Shown piece by piece: positions 12,252-23,476 of a stretch of 64,000 nucleotides of DNA (position 1 is its first letter; each line of letters opens with the position of its first letter). The notes below the pieces were generated by a model. That model worked only from the letters and a program-made list of their open reading frames with translations, was not told where the DNA came from and did not search any database. A program made the translations under genes and the position numbers. The DNA comes from Bagarius yarrelli (taxonomy: Eukaryota; Chordata; Actinopteri; Siluriformes; Sisoridae), in contig VCAZ01000032.1 of the NCBI GenBank assembly GCA_005784505.1, positions 1,413,071 to 1,477,070 of the forward strand, written 5' to 3'.

Positions 12252-12394
12252 GTATTTGGCAGACGTCCTTATCCAGAGTGACTTACATTTATCTCTTTTA
12301 GACAAATGAGCAATTAGGGGTTAAGGACCTTGCTCAGGGGTCCAAATTGCTGGTACTGGGACTTCAATTGGCAGTCCAACACCTTAACCACAAG
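12252..12394 (-). repeat. tRNA-derived SINE, family 1
   Basis: Tail block GGCAGACGTCCTTATCCAG, middle block TTGCTCAGGGGTCC and head block CAGTCCAACACCTTAACCAC are present in the order expected for a minus-strand copy. Confidence 0.8.
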
Positions 12395-12889
12395 AAATCA
12401 ACAATTTTGAAAGAAATCAACAACTGTGAGTTAGGAATTTTAAACATTCCTTTCAAAGTGCAGAGTGAACATACTATATTATGGAATGCCATACTGTTCT
12501 GTGGTACTTCCTGCTCTGACCATTAGGAGTAGGATAGCATGGGAATAACCAGCATACGTTTGTCCGTTAAGTGTTTTGACTAGCACATCAGAGAGTACAG
12601 CGCTAAATACAGCCTGTCCTAAAGATAACTTGTTACAGGCTTTAAAACATGAAGGAAAAGGGAGAGAGAGAATGGCATTTCCTCATACGGGTTTTTGAAT
12701 TTGCTGAGCAGCCGGTGGTGAAATTCCTTTATGCTCGCTGGATCGATCCAGTCTATTGCCGTCCTAAGGCAACAGCAATCAGCATACAAAAGTCCAGTGC
12801 CTGATCTTTGAAACGAATTTATCTCGCACAGACACGATACGCATTCTGAATGTAAAGGTGCTGAGTCTTGATCTTCTCCACAAAACCAA

Positions 12890-13061
12890 TTACATTTACA
12901 TTTCTAGCATTTGGTAGACTCCCACTTACATTTCTCTTATTTATCCCACTGAGCAGTTGAGGGTTAACGGCCGTTCTTAGGGGCCCAGCAGTGGCATCTT
13001 GGTGTTAGTGGGATAATTTTTCAATCAACAGGCCAACACCTTAACCACTAAGCTACCGCTT
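12890..13061 (-). repeat. tRNA-derived SINE, family 1
   Basis: TTACATTTACATTTCTAGCATTTGG tail, GGGGCCCAGCAGTGGCA middle and CAACACCTTAACCACTAAGC head are all visible. It abuts the next repeat directly. Confidence 0.8.
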
Positions 13062-13735
13062 CAATTTTATTTGTATAGCGTCCCTAATGAGCCAGCCGGG
13101 GGCGACTGTGGCAAGAAAAAAAACTCCCTGAGATGATGTAGTCAAAAAACCTTGAGAGGAACCAGACTCAATATGTTATTGTTGATTACAACATGTTGTA
13201 ATGATCAAATGTAATGTGAATTGTAGCCTTGGGCCAGTGGAGCGGAGTGAATCCCAGTCCATCCTCGAAGCTCCTCGAAACCGAGGAAGGGGCAGGAACC
13301 TGGTCACTGGTCCCTCGGGATCCTTGCAAGGTTGGCATCTTCTCCCTGAAGGTCTACCAGCAATCTCTTGATATAAAACAGGAACAGATATAAAAAGGAA
13401 AAGGTGGAGAGAAATTAGCATAGCTGCTGTTTCTAGTATTAGCAGGCTCTAGCTGATAATGTGCCTTCAATCAGATATACCGGAGGATAATATTATGGGA
13501 TATGTTATGTTTATGCCTGGCTGAGGAGATATGTCTTTAATCTATTTTTAAATTGGGAGACTTTGTCTGAACCCCAAACATAGTCAGGTAAGCCATTCCA
13601 TAGTTTAAAAGCCAACTATGAAAACCCTCTACCTCCTTTAGTCCAAACGTATACAGCACTTAGCATATGATGCTACGTCTGATATTTTCCTAGAAACTCT
13701 TTAAAGAAGCTTGAGTCACAGCTAGTCCGCTTCCG
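13062..13735 (+). repeat. Long teleost dispersed repeat (ATTTTATTTGTATAGCG ... ACTCCCTGAGATGATG type)
   Basis: It starts CAATTTTATTTGTATAGCG, continues with AAACTCCCTGAGATGATG and CCTTGAGAGGAACCAGACTC, and ends near TTGAGTCACAGC. A second copy at 17330-17645 has the same order of blocks. From memory this is a high-copy fish repeat, probably a non-autonomous element, with no coding capacity. Confidence 0.75.
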
Positions 13736-15860
13736 CATAAAATTCTTTGCTTCAAGAAAATTCCAGATAAACAATTAACATAAGCAAATGAAAGCACCAC
13801 AATGTCCACCAAAATAAGTCTAGAAATGTGTCCTTGAGGTGATGATGTAGACGTACGACTTGGGATTCGAAAACGAAAAGGAACCGGTTTCAGCTTTTAA
13901 TGTTCGGAGTACTGGAACAGACCTTTATTTATAACCTCAACAAACCTCAGTGAAAATTCTGAATGAATAGAAGGTCCGCTAAGCATTTGTCCCATCTGTT
14001 ATGCTGATGCGTTAATCAGGAAGTAGCAGAGGCGTTTTTTTAAACGACTGAATGTCTATGGGAATCGATCAGCTATCTTAGCTTTTCTTTATGTGCGGAT
14101 GAAGTCTGGAGCTTAGTTTTAATCCTCATAATTAACTGACATTCATCTATGAGCCAGCAAGCAGCTACATGAGACATCTGTTGTGTCATAGAAAATAATG
14201 ATGATAATAAGTAGGAGTGGCTTTGAAAAAAGCAATAAAAATTATTTATCAGTTATTTAATATTTCCTTTAGGAATACAAAGGGTCAAATAAGGGAATTT
14301 CTTCACTGGGTGTTTTTCTCTTCTCCCTCACTAGCAGAGACGTTCTGATCCTTTAATATGGCTGGAGATGGTTTCCATAGCAGCGATAGGTTTTCTGCTT
14401 ATTGCTTTGATTTCATGCGATTGAGATGAGCTGAGAAGAATGAGCCAGTGCCACTGGACACAAACAAATCAGACAGGAATGGAAAAATAAAGTGCAGGAA
14501 TTTTTTCGCAGGAAGCACAGCGATCTTATCAAATGGTCAGGAAACAGACGTCAGGAAACATGTTTCTCTCTGCTGTCTGCTGTCTTTTTTCCCACCTATC
14601 AGCTTGCAGGGAAATGGACAGCTTTAGGCTTCTGAAGTGATTTCATATATGTGCTAATATTGTAACATGAATTTTATGGGGTTTTGCTAGCATCACCCGC
14701 AAAAGTAGCAAGGCTGTGGCTAATTTTTTTCTAGCTCAGACTGTAAAATGCCAGCTACAAGCTACACAGCTAATGGGCTACAAGATCGTAAATTTTCCTA
14801 GTGTGTTCATTATTCCTGCAAATAATACACAATTATTATTAGCATTTTTGTCCACACAACAGTAATATTTTTTAACGGTGGTGGTGGTCCATATGGGGCT
14901 CTTGCACATTGCCTTTCTCCCGGAGAAAAAAAAGCTAATTACCATGTTGACAATAATATAAGTATATTATCACGAATTAATAACAAAATAAAAGCATTTA
15001 TTCGTACTATTCTACTGTCAGACAAATGAGTGTGTAAGTAGGTCCAAACACTTGTGATTTGAGGGTGAGTTCTAATTGGCTGGTTTCCAAAATTCTATCA
15101 GAGGTGGCCTTGCTCTGTGCCCCAAACCATCACACTTTTATTGTTAGCAAATCAATATAGTTTTTATATTTTTGGCTTTATGTGATTAGACCACTGAGAT
15201 GTAAGTCACTTATTTTTTGTCTATGTCTAGTGGACAACATTAATATTACAGCCTTTATCTCTGAATCTGATTGCTATAAATTACAGATAATAAAGACACG
15301 TTAAACTGATTCATGCTTTATTTATTGCATTTTTAATATATCGACTTTTTAATATTTCAGCTAGCCGTACTGATTATTATCGCTATCGACTATTTACAGT
15401 CCTGCATTACTAACAGATTGATATTTTTTAGTTTGTTTGCACCGCCCCAAAAACTTTATAGCACCAGCCGCCACTGCTGGTACTATTTCCCAACAAGTAA
15501 CCAAACTAGAGGCTCAACTTCAGTCACTACGAGCCAGGCGGTTACTAGGCATGCTGTAAATGCATGACACAGGGTTGTTAACAAACATGATGAATGCACC
15601 TATCTGCTTAGCTCATTAATGCGACAGTGGAAACTCTAAGGTAAGGAAAGCTAACGTCAAGATTCTTGAAAAATATGTTATAGATGTATTATTATTATTT
15701 TTGTTGGACAAATGCAACAGTGCATAGAGTAAATGGAGGAGGAGTATGTGTTGTGGTGCCTGTCAGGTGTCTGTTCACTGCAGAAGAGATGACACCAAGT
15801 CACGGTGCCTTAGAAAGCACCAACATTCCCACTTCCTGCTTCTAACATTCCATTATCAAA

Positions 15861-15992
15861 GTGGTAGCTTAGTGGTCAGGGTGTTGGACTGCTGATCGAA
15901 AGATTGTGGGTTGAATTTCCAACACCAAGCTGAAAACGCTGGGTCCCTGAGCAAGGCCTTTATTACTTAACTGCTCAGTTGGATAAAATCTG
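15861..15992 (+). repeat. tRNA-derived SINE, family 1, 3'-truncated
   Basis: Head GTGGTAGCTTAGTGGTCAGG, then GTTGGACTGCTGATCG and a GGTTGAAT B-box relic, followed by CCCTGAGCAAGGCC. The L2-like tail is missing. Confidence 0.8.
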
Positions 15993-17329
15993 GAAGAAAG
16001 CGGGACAATTTAACAATGTAAAGAGACTCCGGTTTAACGTACTATTACAGAGACTGAGAGGGAAACAAGAGTGCAAAGGACAATTGAGTCCACTGGCAGG
16101 ACTAAATCAGGTCACGGATAAAAACAAACAAACAAACAAACAAACCTCAGTTCTTGTTTGACTAACGCCGGACATGGCAGTGATAAAGTCATGTACCTGG
16201 AGGTCAGTATGTCTTTCTTTGCATACATGTTTTCATGGAATAGGAGAACATTCAAACCTTGGGGAAAAAAGCCAATCGTTTTAGCAGATGCGTGAACAAC
16301 AGCAGCTCATCTATAAACACAGATAATCGTATTGCAGCGTTGTTATTGTAGAAGGAAAAAAATCCAGGCCTGATTCTTAATCACACCTTATTTTTCTGCC
16401 ACCTTACAGCCATGTGCGACTTTAATAACCGCGCGGTGATAACTCATTAGTCCTACTGAGCATTACCACCCGTGCACTACTGCATCATGCTCAGGGGATG
16501 ATGTTTAAAAAAAACATGTTATTCCTTGGACGTGGAGCCGTTGGGAAATGAGCAGGAGGGTTAGTAACCTGTGCGGTGGATAGGAGCTTGGTTGCATTCC
16601 GTACGGGATCACTTTAGCTGCAAGGGGTAACAAGGAACGCTTCAATTCTGAAAGTTGTCTAGAACGTTTTTGGATGTTGTAGCATTACATTTTTCCTTTA
16701 CCAGAATTATGAAACTGTCACTGCCCCAGCATGACAATACCCCCGTGCACAAAACCCCTAATCTCTATGATGACATGCTCTTGTGTTCTGATCTCGTGTT
16801 CTAGAAAAACCCTCATGTCCTGTACAGAACCCTGACTCTCATTCAACCCCTTTTAAACTAAAAAACCTTTGAGGTGAACTGGAACCACCAACTGAACCCC
16901 AGACCTGAATGATCAAATTCCCATAGTCACATGAACCAATCTGGTGGAAAACCAGCACAGAAGTGTTAAAGGTTATTATATAAGAAAGTGTGAGACAAAC
17001 ATCGGGATTACATTGACCAGGTGTACCAATTTCTTTGTCTATATAGTGTCCATAATTTCTTAGTACACACTGTTTGTGTGTGTGTATCAGCACATTAATA
17101 CAGCCTCTTATCACTATTACGTTATGTTTATGACCAGGACAAGGAACTGACCTTGACACAATAGACAGGCTCGGGATCTTATGGACCTATTTTGTTGTAA
17201 CAAGAAATCCTTTACAAAGGTGTTCAGTAAGGTTGAGGTCAGGGTTCTGAATTTCTTCCAGCGTAATCCTGATGAACATCTCACGCTTTGTCCACAGAGG
17301 CATTGTCTCGCTATACATGATGAAAGGAT

Positions 17330-17645
17330 TTCAATTCATTTTTATTTGTATAGCGCTATTTACAGTGGACATTGTCTCGAAGCAGTGTTATACAGAATGC
17401 AGTAAGAATGAAAGACCATTCTTTATAAGCGTAAGTTTGTCCTTAATGAGCAAGCCGGTGACGACTGTTTCTAGAAAAAACTCCCTGAGGTGAAACAAGG
17501 AAGAAACCTTGAGAAGAACCAGACTCAAGAGGGAACCAATTCTCATCTGGGCCACACTGAATGTCCGTTTATTACTAATAAACTATATTAAGGTGAGCAG
17601 TGATAGTGATTAAATGCAATGTAAACTGTAGCCTGGTGGGATCTT
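17330..17645 (+). repeat. Long teleost dispersed repeat (same family as 13062-13735)
   Basis: Here the start TTCATTTTTATTTGTATAGCG is followed by GTGGACATTGTCTCGAAGC, AAAAACTCCCTGAGG and AAACCTTGAGAAGAACCAG. Comparison with the 13062 copy shows where that copy is internally deleted. Confidence 0.75.
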
Positions 17646-17649
17646 ATAG

Positions 17650-17846
17650 CAGGGGGGGGGGCAATCTCGGTCCTGGAGGGCTGGTGTCCTGCAGAGTTTC
17701 GCGCTAACTTGCCTCAACACACCTATGTGTAAGTTTCAAGTATACCTAGCAAGATTTTGATTATTTGGTTCAGGTGGGTTTGATTGGAGTTAGAGCTAAA
17801 CTTTGCAGGACACCTGACCCTTCAGGACCGAGTTTGGACACCCCAG
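17650..17846. mobile_element. Palindromic MITE (GTCCTGGAGGGC...CAGGACAC type)
   Basis: The left arm (GGTCCTGGAGGGCTGGTGTC, then CTGCAGAGTTT) is mirrored by the right arm (AAACTTTGCAGGACACC, then TTCAGGACCGAGTTTGG). The arms are about 50 bases with a few mismatches and a roughly 85-base centre. This layout fits a well-known high-copy teleost MITE. There is no open reading frame. Confidence 0.75.
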
Positions 17847-18053
17847 TCTTTTAGTATGCTTTCTTTAAACAACAGAATGCCTCATACTAGTGGCATTGAA
17901 ATATGGGCTGGGGGGGAGGTGGGCGCTGCCCATCCTGTCACATGGCTGGCCCACCTATCTAACATAAAACGTAAGAAAAACAAAAACTATCACATGCACA
18001 TTCATTATTTATTATATTTATATATAATAATAATTTGTTGGACAAAAACAAAT

Positions 18054-18165
18054 TATGGTAAAGGTGTTGGACTGCTAATTGGAAGACCAGCACCACCAAG
18101 CTGTCACTATTGGGCCGCTAAGCAAGGCCCTTAATCCCCATTTGCTTAGTTGTATAATTTAGATA
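18054..18165 (+). repeat. tRNA-derived SINE, family 1, decayed
   Basis: AAGGTGTTGGACTGCTAATTGG, CACCACCAAGCTG and AAGCAAGGCCCTTAATCCCC blocks are in family order. Head and tail are both shortened. Confidence 0.7.
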
Positions 18166-18337
18166 ACTTATAAATCTCTCTCTGCCCCCCTATTAGACCT
18201 GGAACTAGGCCAGATCGACTGTAGCTCTGACGTCATGTTTAAAAAGAACATACAGCATTGTGTCATAGCTCTATTAAGCCATTTTATATGAGTTATAACA
18301 AATGCTTCGAGATCGATCAGCTAAGCATTAATATCAC

Positions 18338-18365
18338 CACACACACACACACACACACACACACA
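18338..18365. repeat. (AC)n microsatellite
   Basis: About 13 uninterrupted AC units, roughly 270 bases upstream of the ivns1abp TATA box. Confidence 0.9.
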
Positions 18366-18475
18366 AAGATTCCTGATCATGTCAACAAGCTGAGTTGGTT
18401 ATTTTATTCAGTCACATTCAACCCCAAAAACATCAATGTGACATCCAGGCAACGAGCGACACCGATTTATCCAAC

Positions 18476-18640
18476 CACGTGACGCGACACAGCTCGCGGA
18501 ACCGGTTCTATCCGCCGTGTAACCCACCCCCGCCCCCCCTGCAGCCTGTACTTTTCCGCAGGCGGAGCCAACCGCATTGACGTCACTGTCGGCGTGGCTT
18601 CTGTTATAAACGCGCTTCCCGTCTATGCCGTCAAAGCTCG
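18476..18640 (+). promoter_or_regulatory. ivns1abp core promoter: E-box, CRE and TATA box in a CpG-rich patch
   Basis: A CpG-rich patch stands out from the AT-rich surroundings. It holds a palindromic E-box CACGTG at 18476-18481, a perfect palindromic CRE (TGACGTCA) at 18578-18585 and TATAAA at 18605-18610, which predicts transcription starting near 18635. The first exon with a good donor (CAG/GTAAAA at 18805) follows. The CRE lies about 20 bases before the TATA box, which would suit CREB/ATF control. The motifs are seen directly; their use is inferred. Confidence 0.6.
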
Positions 18641-18805
18641 CGCGCTCTCTGTCTGTATCTCTCTCGCACGTCTATTGCAGTTTAGAGGCTCGTGTGGATA
18701 CACAGGGACCCGTGCAGCTCCGACACTTCCGCCGTCACCTGCCTGTTAGACAACTACGAGTTGAACCCAAATATGTCCACCATCGTCTGCTGTCCAATGG
18801 ATCAG
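18635..18805 (+). other. ivns1abp: ivns1abp 5' non-coding first exon (start approximate)
   Basis: The start is predicted from the TATA box. The end is a CAG/GTAAAA donor at 18805. The coding exon begins at 23451 after a clear CTCCTGTAG acceptor, so intron 1 is about 4.6 kb. Any extra non-coding exon inside that intron would not be visible to me. The exon carries an ATG at 18773 that opens a short upstream frame (separate entry). Confidence 0.6.
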
Positions 18806-19319
18806 GTAAAAGAGGGCGCGTGTTTAATTTTTTTTTCACGCGGGAGTAATGATGTATCATGAATTTATTATTAATAACAATTTAAATCTTAAAACGTGTT
18901 TCCGTTAATGCGAAAATCTTTTTTTCCTAATTCCATTAAAAAATGAACTTAAGACCAGTCCATAAATGCTAAAAATTCTAAAGCGCGCGTGGCGTTGACA
19001 TGGTCACGTGTTTTTTTTTTTCAAGCGTGGTACAGTTGCCTGCCGAGGTCGAGGGGACAGTTTTTAATAGAGTTTTAAAATATTAGAATTATTTTGATAT
19101 CCTCGAGTGATACGTAAAGAAAAATCACATTTTTTATCTCTTGTATATTAACAAATGTAAAATAAATTAATTCGTTAGCTTCGCTATGAGCTTCATTTGT
19201 AAATGTAACGTTTGTTTCTGGGTGTCACGTTTTAAAAAATAAAAACCGGATTATATAAAATTAAAATTGTTTATTTATGTTTTAATTGTAAATCCATAGA
19301 ATAAAAAAAAAACAAATAA

Positions 19320-19320
<1 letters not shown>

Positions 19321-19399
<79 letters not shown>

Positions 19400-19400
19400 G
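19321..19400. repeat. (AT)n microsatellite
   Basis: About 38 AT units with one short break. Confidence 0.95.
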
Positions 19401-20127
19401 GAACTGTTCTGGACCGCTGGTGATTGACATGTGTATTTTGTCCAATAGCGTCGCTCCTAGGCAATTCGCTCTGCCCTATCAGCATTCAGGAGGCGGTTTT
19501 GCTAAGAGGTTGCTATGCAGTAACAAATGGGGGATTTTTTTCGCTTGTCAACCTTAACTAGGATGCTGATGTAAATAACGCAGCCACTTTCTTATTTATG
19601 ATAAATAAAATATAATTTATATTTTATAAATGTAGCTTTCAGTTGCCTAAAAACATTAAGACGGTTTATTTAGTATAGGAATTAGTCTTAAAGGTTGTAA
19701 GGTTTGCTTGTGTTCAACGCGCATGCGTATAATGTACGACTGGACAAAGGCTGAATCCTGCACCAGAATGTGGAGTAGATCACACACACACACACGCACA
19801 ATATTCCTCAGAGTACTAAATGTTGTGTAGTCTGTAAAGATTTTCTTTGTATACTTCATTCCTGTGGCCTGTTGGCCATAAATATACAAAAATTACTGTT
19901 TAAAATGACAACGTTTGCACGAATAGCTAATTTTCAGTTATGTTTTGAATAAGTTGACGCAAACTGACATAAGACTATGAAGTCATAACAGTTAATAAGT
20001 GTTTTTTGTGCTAATTTATCAGTCAAAAGCAACATTTACCACACAATTACACTAATGTGGCACAAGTAGTGACCATTAAACATCACTACTTTTGTCCATT
20101 ATGTAGCTTTATTCCGATTATTGTTGG

Positions 20128-20280
20128 GGACGTGGGGGACGGCTTAGTGTTTAAGGTGTTGGACTGATACCAGAAAGACCTGGGCTCGGTCCCCGGTGTT
20201 ACCAAGCCACCCTGAGCAAGACCCTTAGCCATCAAATGCCTAGTTGTGTAAAAGAGATAAATGTAAATTATTACATGTAA
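20128..20280 (+). repeat. tRNA-derived SINE, family 1
   Basis: GGCTTAGTGTTTAAGGTGTTGG head, a clear B-box-like GGGCTCGGTCCCC, then GAGCAAGACCCTTAGCC and GAGATAAATGTAAATT. Confidence 0.8.
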
Positions 20281-20616
20281 AATCGAAATTACATCATCAA
20301 AAATCTCAGTAACACTGAAAAATGGTGCGCATTTGTTTATGACCGGATAAAATAGACCCATGGTTGTCCTATACTTTTCTATGTCAGACAGGAAATGAGA
20401 AGTAAAGTTGTTAGTTGGAGACTGAAGGAATTTTGGACCTCGTTTTGCGCCATTTGACTTGGTCAAAGGGATCGATTGAGTTAAACGTTTGGTTTGTCTC
20501 TTTACATCATACAGGATCTGATCGGAATCGACTAAAGTATTGCTGTAATTATCGCTCTGTCAACACGATAGGAAAATATCGCTTTCTGAACAGACAGACG
20601 TTTCAGCATAATTTAA

Positions 20617-20824
20617 GGGGCAGCGGTAAAGACTAGAAAGGCCTGGGTTCAAGCCTCACCCCCGCCAGCCAGCCACTGTTGGGCCCTTGAGCAAGACCAT
20701 TAACCCTTCCTGCTCCAGGAGCGCTATTTCATAGCTGACCCTGCGCTCTGACCCCAACTTTCTACGATGGGATATGCAAAGAAAGAATTTCACTCTGCTG
20801 TAAAGTCTATGTGACAAAAATATC
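20617..20824 (+). repeat. SINE-like repeat, family 2
   Basis: It shares the middle block CACTGTTGGGCCCTTGAGCAAG with family 1 but has a different 3' part (CTGACCCTGCGCTCTGACCCC, GGGATATGCAAAGAAAGAATTT, CACTCTGCTGTAAAGT). From memory that tail is common in fish, so I treat it as a related but distinct family. Confidence 0.65.
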
Positions 20825-23476
20825 CATTACTTTTAATGTAAATGTCTTCGACACCAGTAAACGTTTGCTCCCATGTTTCCGCTTTGGATATTTACTACGT
20901 AGGGATTTAAAAGTCTCATTGGTTATTATATAACATAGTTTGATTTTACTGGCTGCTTTAGCCATTTATCAGTCATGTTTGCTCTCAAAGACAAACAAAC
21001 AGTCATGGAAAGTCACCTGCAAATAATAAAAAAAAAATAAATAAAAAAAAAAGAGAGAGAGAGAGAGATTTGCTACCTTTGTTCAAGTCACAATTACTCG
21101 CATAAGCTGATGTCTGTGAAACAATATGACGATGAAATAGTTGGCAAGTAATTTTAATACCCAGATTATTACACATCTAATAAAAGGTTAAGCTGTTAAA
21201 AAGATTTTTGTACCACTTTTACTGCTAAGCCAGACTATTATGCGTACAAAAGGCTAAGTGTAGCTACGTAGTGAAGCGAAGCAGTTTATTTGTTTGGTCA
21301 TTTTTTTTTTTCTATTTGTAAGGATGGAGTGAGTCATAGAACAGCGTTATGTGTGCTGGCTTTATGAGCGAATGGAAAAAACCTGGTGACAAGTAGGAGA
21401 GCATGCAAATGTTGTTTGATGATGCAGAGCTTTTCAGGGGCAAAAAAGACAACAAGCTTTTCTATCTTTCTCTTTCTGATTCTCTGAATGTTCGGACACA
21501 CTTTTTAAAATTTTTATTTATTTTTATCTTGTTCTTTGTTAAAAAGAAACCAATAATAGACGAGTTTTATTGTTTTTCTACGCTATTTATATTGTGCAAG
21601 CCTGGCATGTTAAAAGCACATGTGGTGTAGGCACGCATTTCAGTGCTGCTGCCTCACTCGTCTGTTCCGTCTCTACAGATCGCACATGTCCAAAGAGATT
21701 TTTCTCGAAGCACAAGATGACAACAAGCTGTGTAAAGACTTCTAAATGTAGAGCAGCCTTTGGCCTCTATGGGCGTGTAAGTAGCGTGAGGAAAGGTTCC
21801 GTTGTAGCGATTAGTATAATTACAAACAGAAAAACACACTCGTAACAAGCAACGTCCTGCTTGTTAGGACGCAATGTCCTGCTCATGCTCATCGTCTCAT
21901 TGTTTTCCTCTTAATGTCGTCGTCTTGGATAACTAAATCCTTTAGTAGACAGAAGAACAAGTCTCTCTTTATGTCTCTCCTCCACAGGCAACGCTTTAGA
22001 GGTCAAATCCACAATGCAGACGAATACACAGCAACGTCTTATTGTTGCTTGTCTCCTTTTTTTCTTTCCCAGCAATGTCGCCAGGTTTTTTTTTGTGTCC
22101 TCCTTTAAAGGACATCATGGTCGCCTGCATAAAATGCTGCTTGTTTGTTTAGTTGGCTGAGTCATGCCGGACCTTCACCTACAGTCTAAGGTTTAAAATG
22201 TTAACCTTCCAACACAACACATCACATGGTTATTCCGAATTAAACCCCATGAACATCATCAATCTCAATCACCATCACTTTCTTTAAGACGTGTGCCGGT
22301 CTGCGTGCAACTGTTAGGAATCTTTTGCTCCAGGGCTTTTCGGATTGACATCTTTATGTCTCACATGCAGACAGACAAACAAACAAAATAAGCAGGACAG
22401 TTGGAGAAAATTGCTGAGTGTGTGCTTTGTTTGCAGATGTGTTCTTGTCAGAAACAATAAGCTTTTGAGTTTCTGTGCAATTCAAGGGAATTTTAATGCA
22501 ATTGGGGGAAAGGGGAAAAAACCTCTCTGACTAAGCGAGTGCGTGGAGGCCTGACCAGACTAAGCATTGCACTCCCTCTTCCCATTACCAATTGCACAAT
22601 AGCTGGGTATTTGTATGGCTGTGATTACAGAAAAAGGAGAGGGGCAGTTAGGGTTTAATTTGTGTTGAATTGTGGAGAGAATAATGCGGGTAGGCACATG
22701 GCCGAGCTAGATTATGATGGTGTTTCGTGTTGGTGTTTGTAGCTTGAGCCTGATTAGCCTGTTTGGGTGCATGTGGATGAAGTAGCGCATTAAAAAGTCT
22801 TGAGCTGATGATTCCGTTTTCACTGTGTGCATGAAAACATAGATGTTTAAGTGGCTACAAAGCGCTCGCAAACATTTGTAACGTCTGATTGCTTGTTTTG
22901 ATTTCGAAGCAATCAGCTGTAGGTGGAAAACAAACAGCGGCCTTCCATAAACAAATCGGTGGCCTTTTGTTTAAACTTAAACAAATCCTAAGCCTCCTGT
23001 TTGTTCTGATTCGGTGCAAAGCGATATCGAGTTCTTGAAAATGTATGTGTTCTGATGTGTAACTAAAAGCTTGCATGTGTTGCGTTTTTCTATTTGCAGA
23101 TTATAATACACGACCAACCTAGAAAAGGTTTCATTCTATAGCCAACGGGATCCCGAGGACTTGATTACAGTCGCTCTAAGCCTGAGAGTTTGCGTTAGTG
23201 CGGCTGCCCGCCCTTCCATTTGCTCTGGTTCTCTGGCATCACCTCTGCCACCTGCTCAGAAGTGGGGAAAAAAGACCTGGTTGTTTAACCCCCAACACAA
23301 CTGTTAAGGAACAATTAAGGATTTTTTGATTAGGTAACTCATCAACAATCATGACTCGTCTGCTAAGTCGGATGTGGATTTATGTCTGTTTTTACTAAAA
23401 TAATAGCAATACATTTACAGTGTGTTGTTTCCTTTCGCTTTCTCCTGTAGGCTCACCTCCCAAAACTGCAAACAAA

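Larger units (their letters stand above)
2720..18470. other. Intergenic region between hmcn1 and ivns1abp, repeat-rich
   Basis: About 16 kb without a gene I can support. It holds teleost dispersed repeats (3111-3422, 8401-8705, 13062-13735, 17330-17645), SINE copies, two palindromic MITEs, and small inverted repeats at 7090-7180 and 9209-9253. A GGCC-rich repeat-like stretch lies at about 5005-5190, and a degraded 'GGGATGCACTGATACC' type repeat at about 10508-10610. The longest open frame, 7216-7599 (127 codons), has no recognisable domain and no splice or promoter context, so I do not call it a gene. Confidence 0.6.
18806..23450 (+). other. ivns1abp: ivns1abp intron 1
   Basis: It contains an AT-dinucleotide array (19321-19400), two SINE-type repeats (20128-20280 and 20617-20824), a short A-rich and GA-rich tract at 21030-21068, and otherwise single-copy-looking DNA. 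Several open frames of 60-90 codons lack any domain, so I see no nested gene. Confidence 0.55.
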
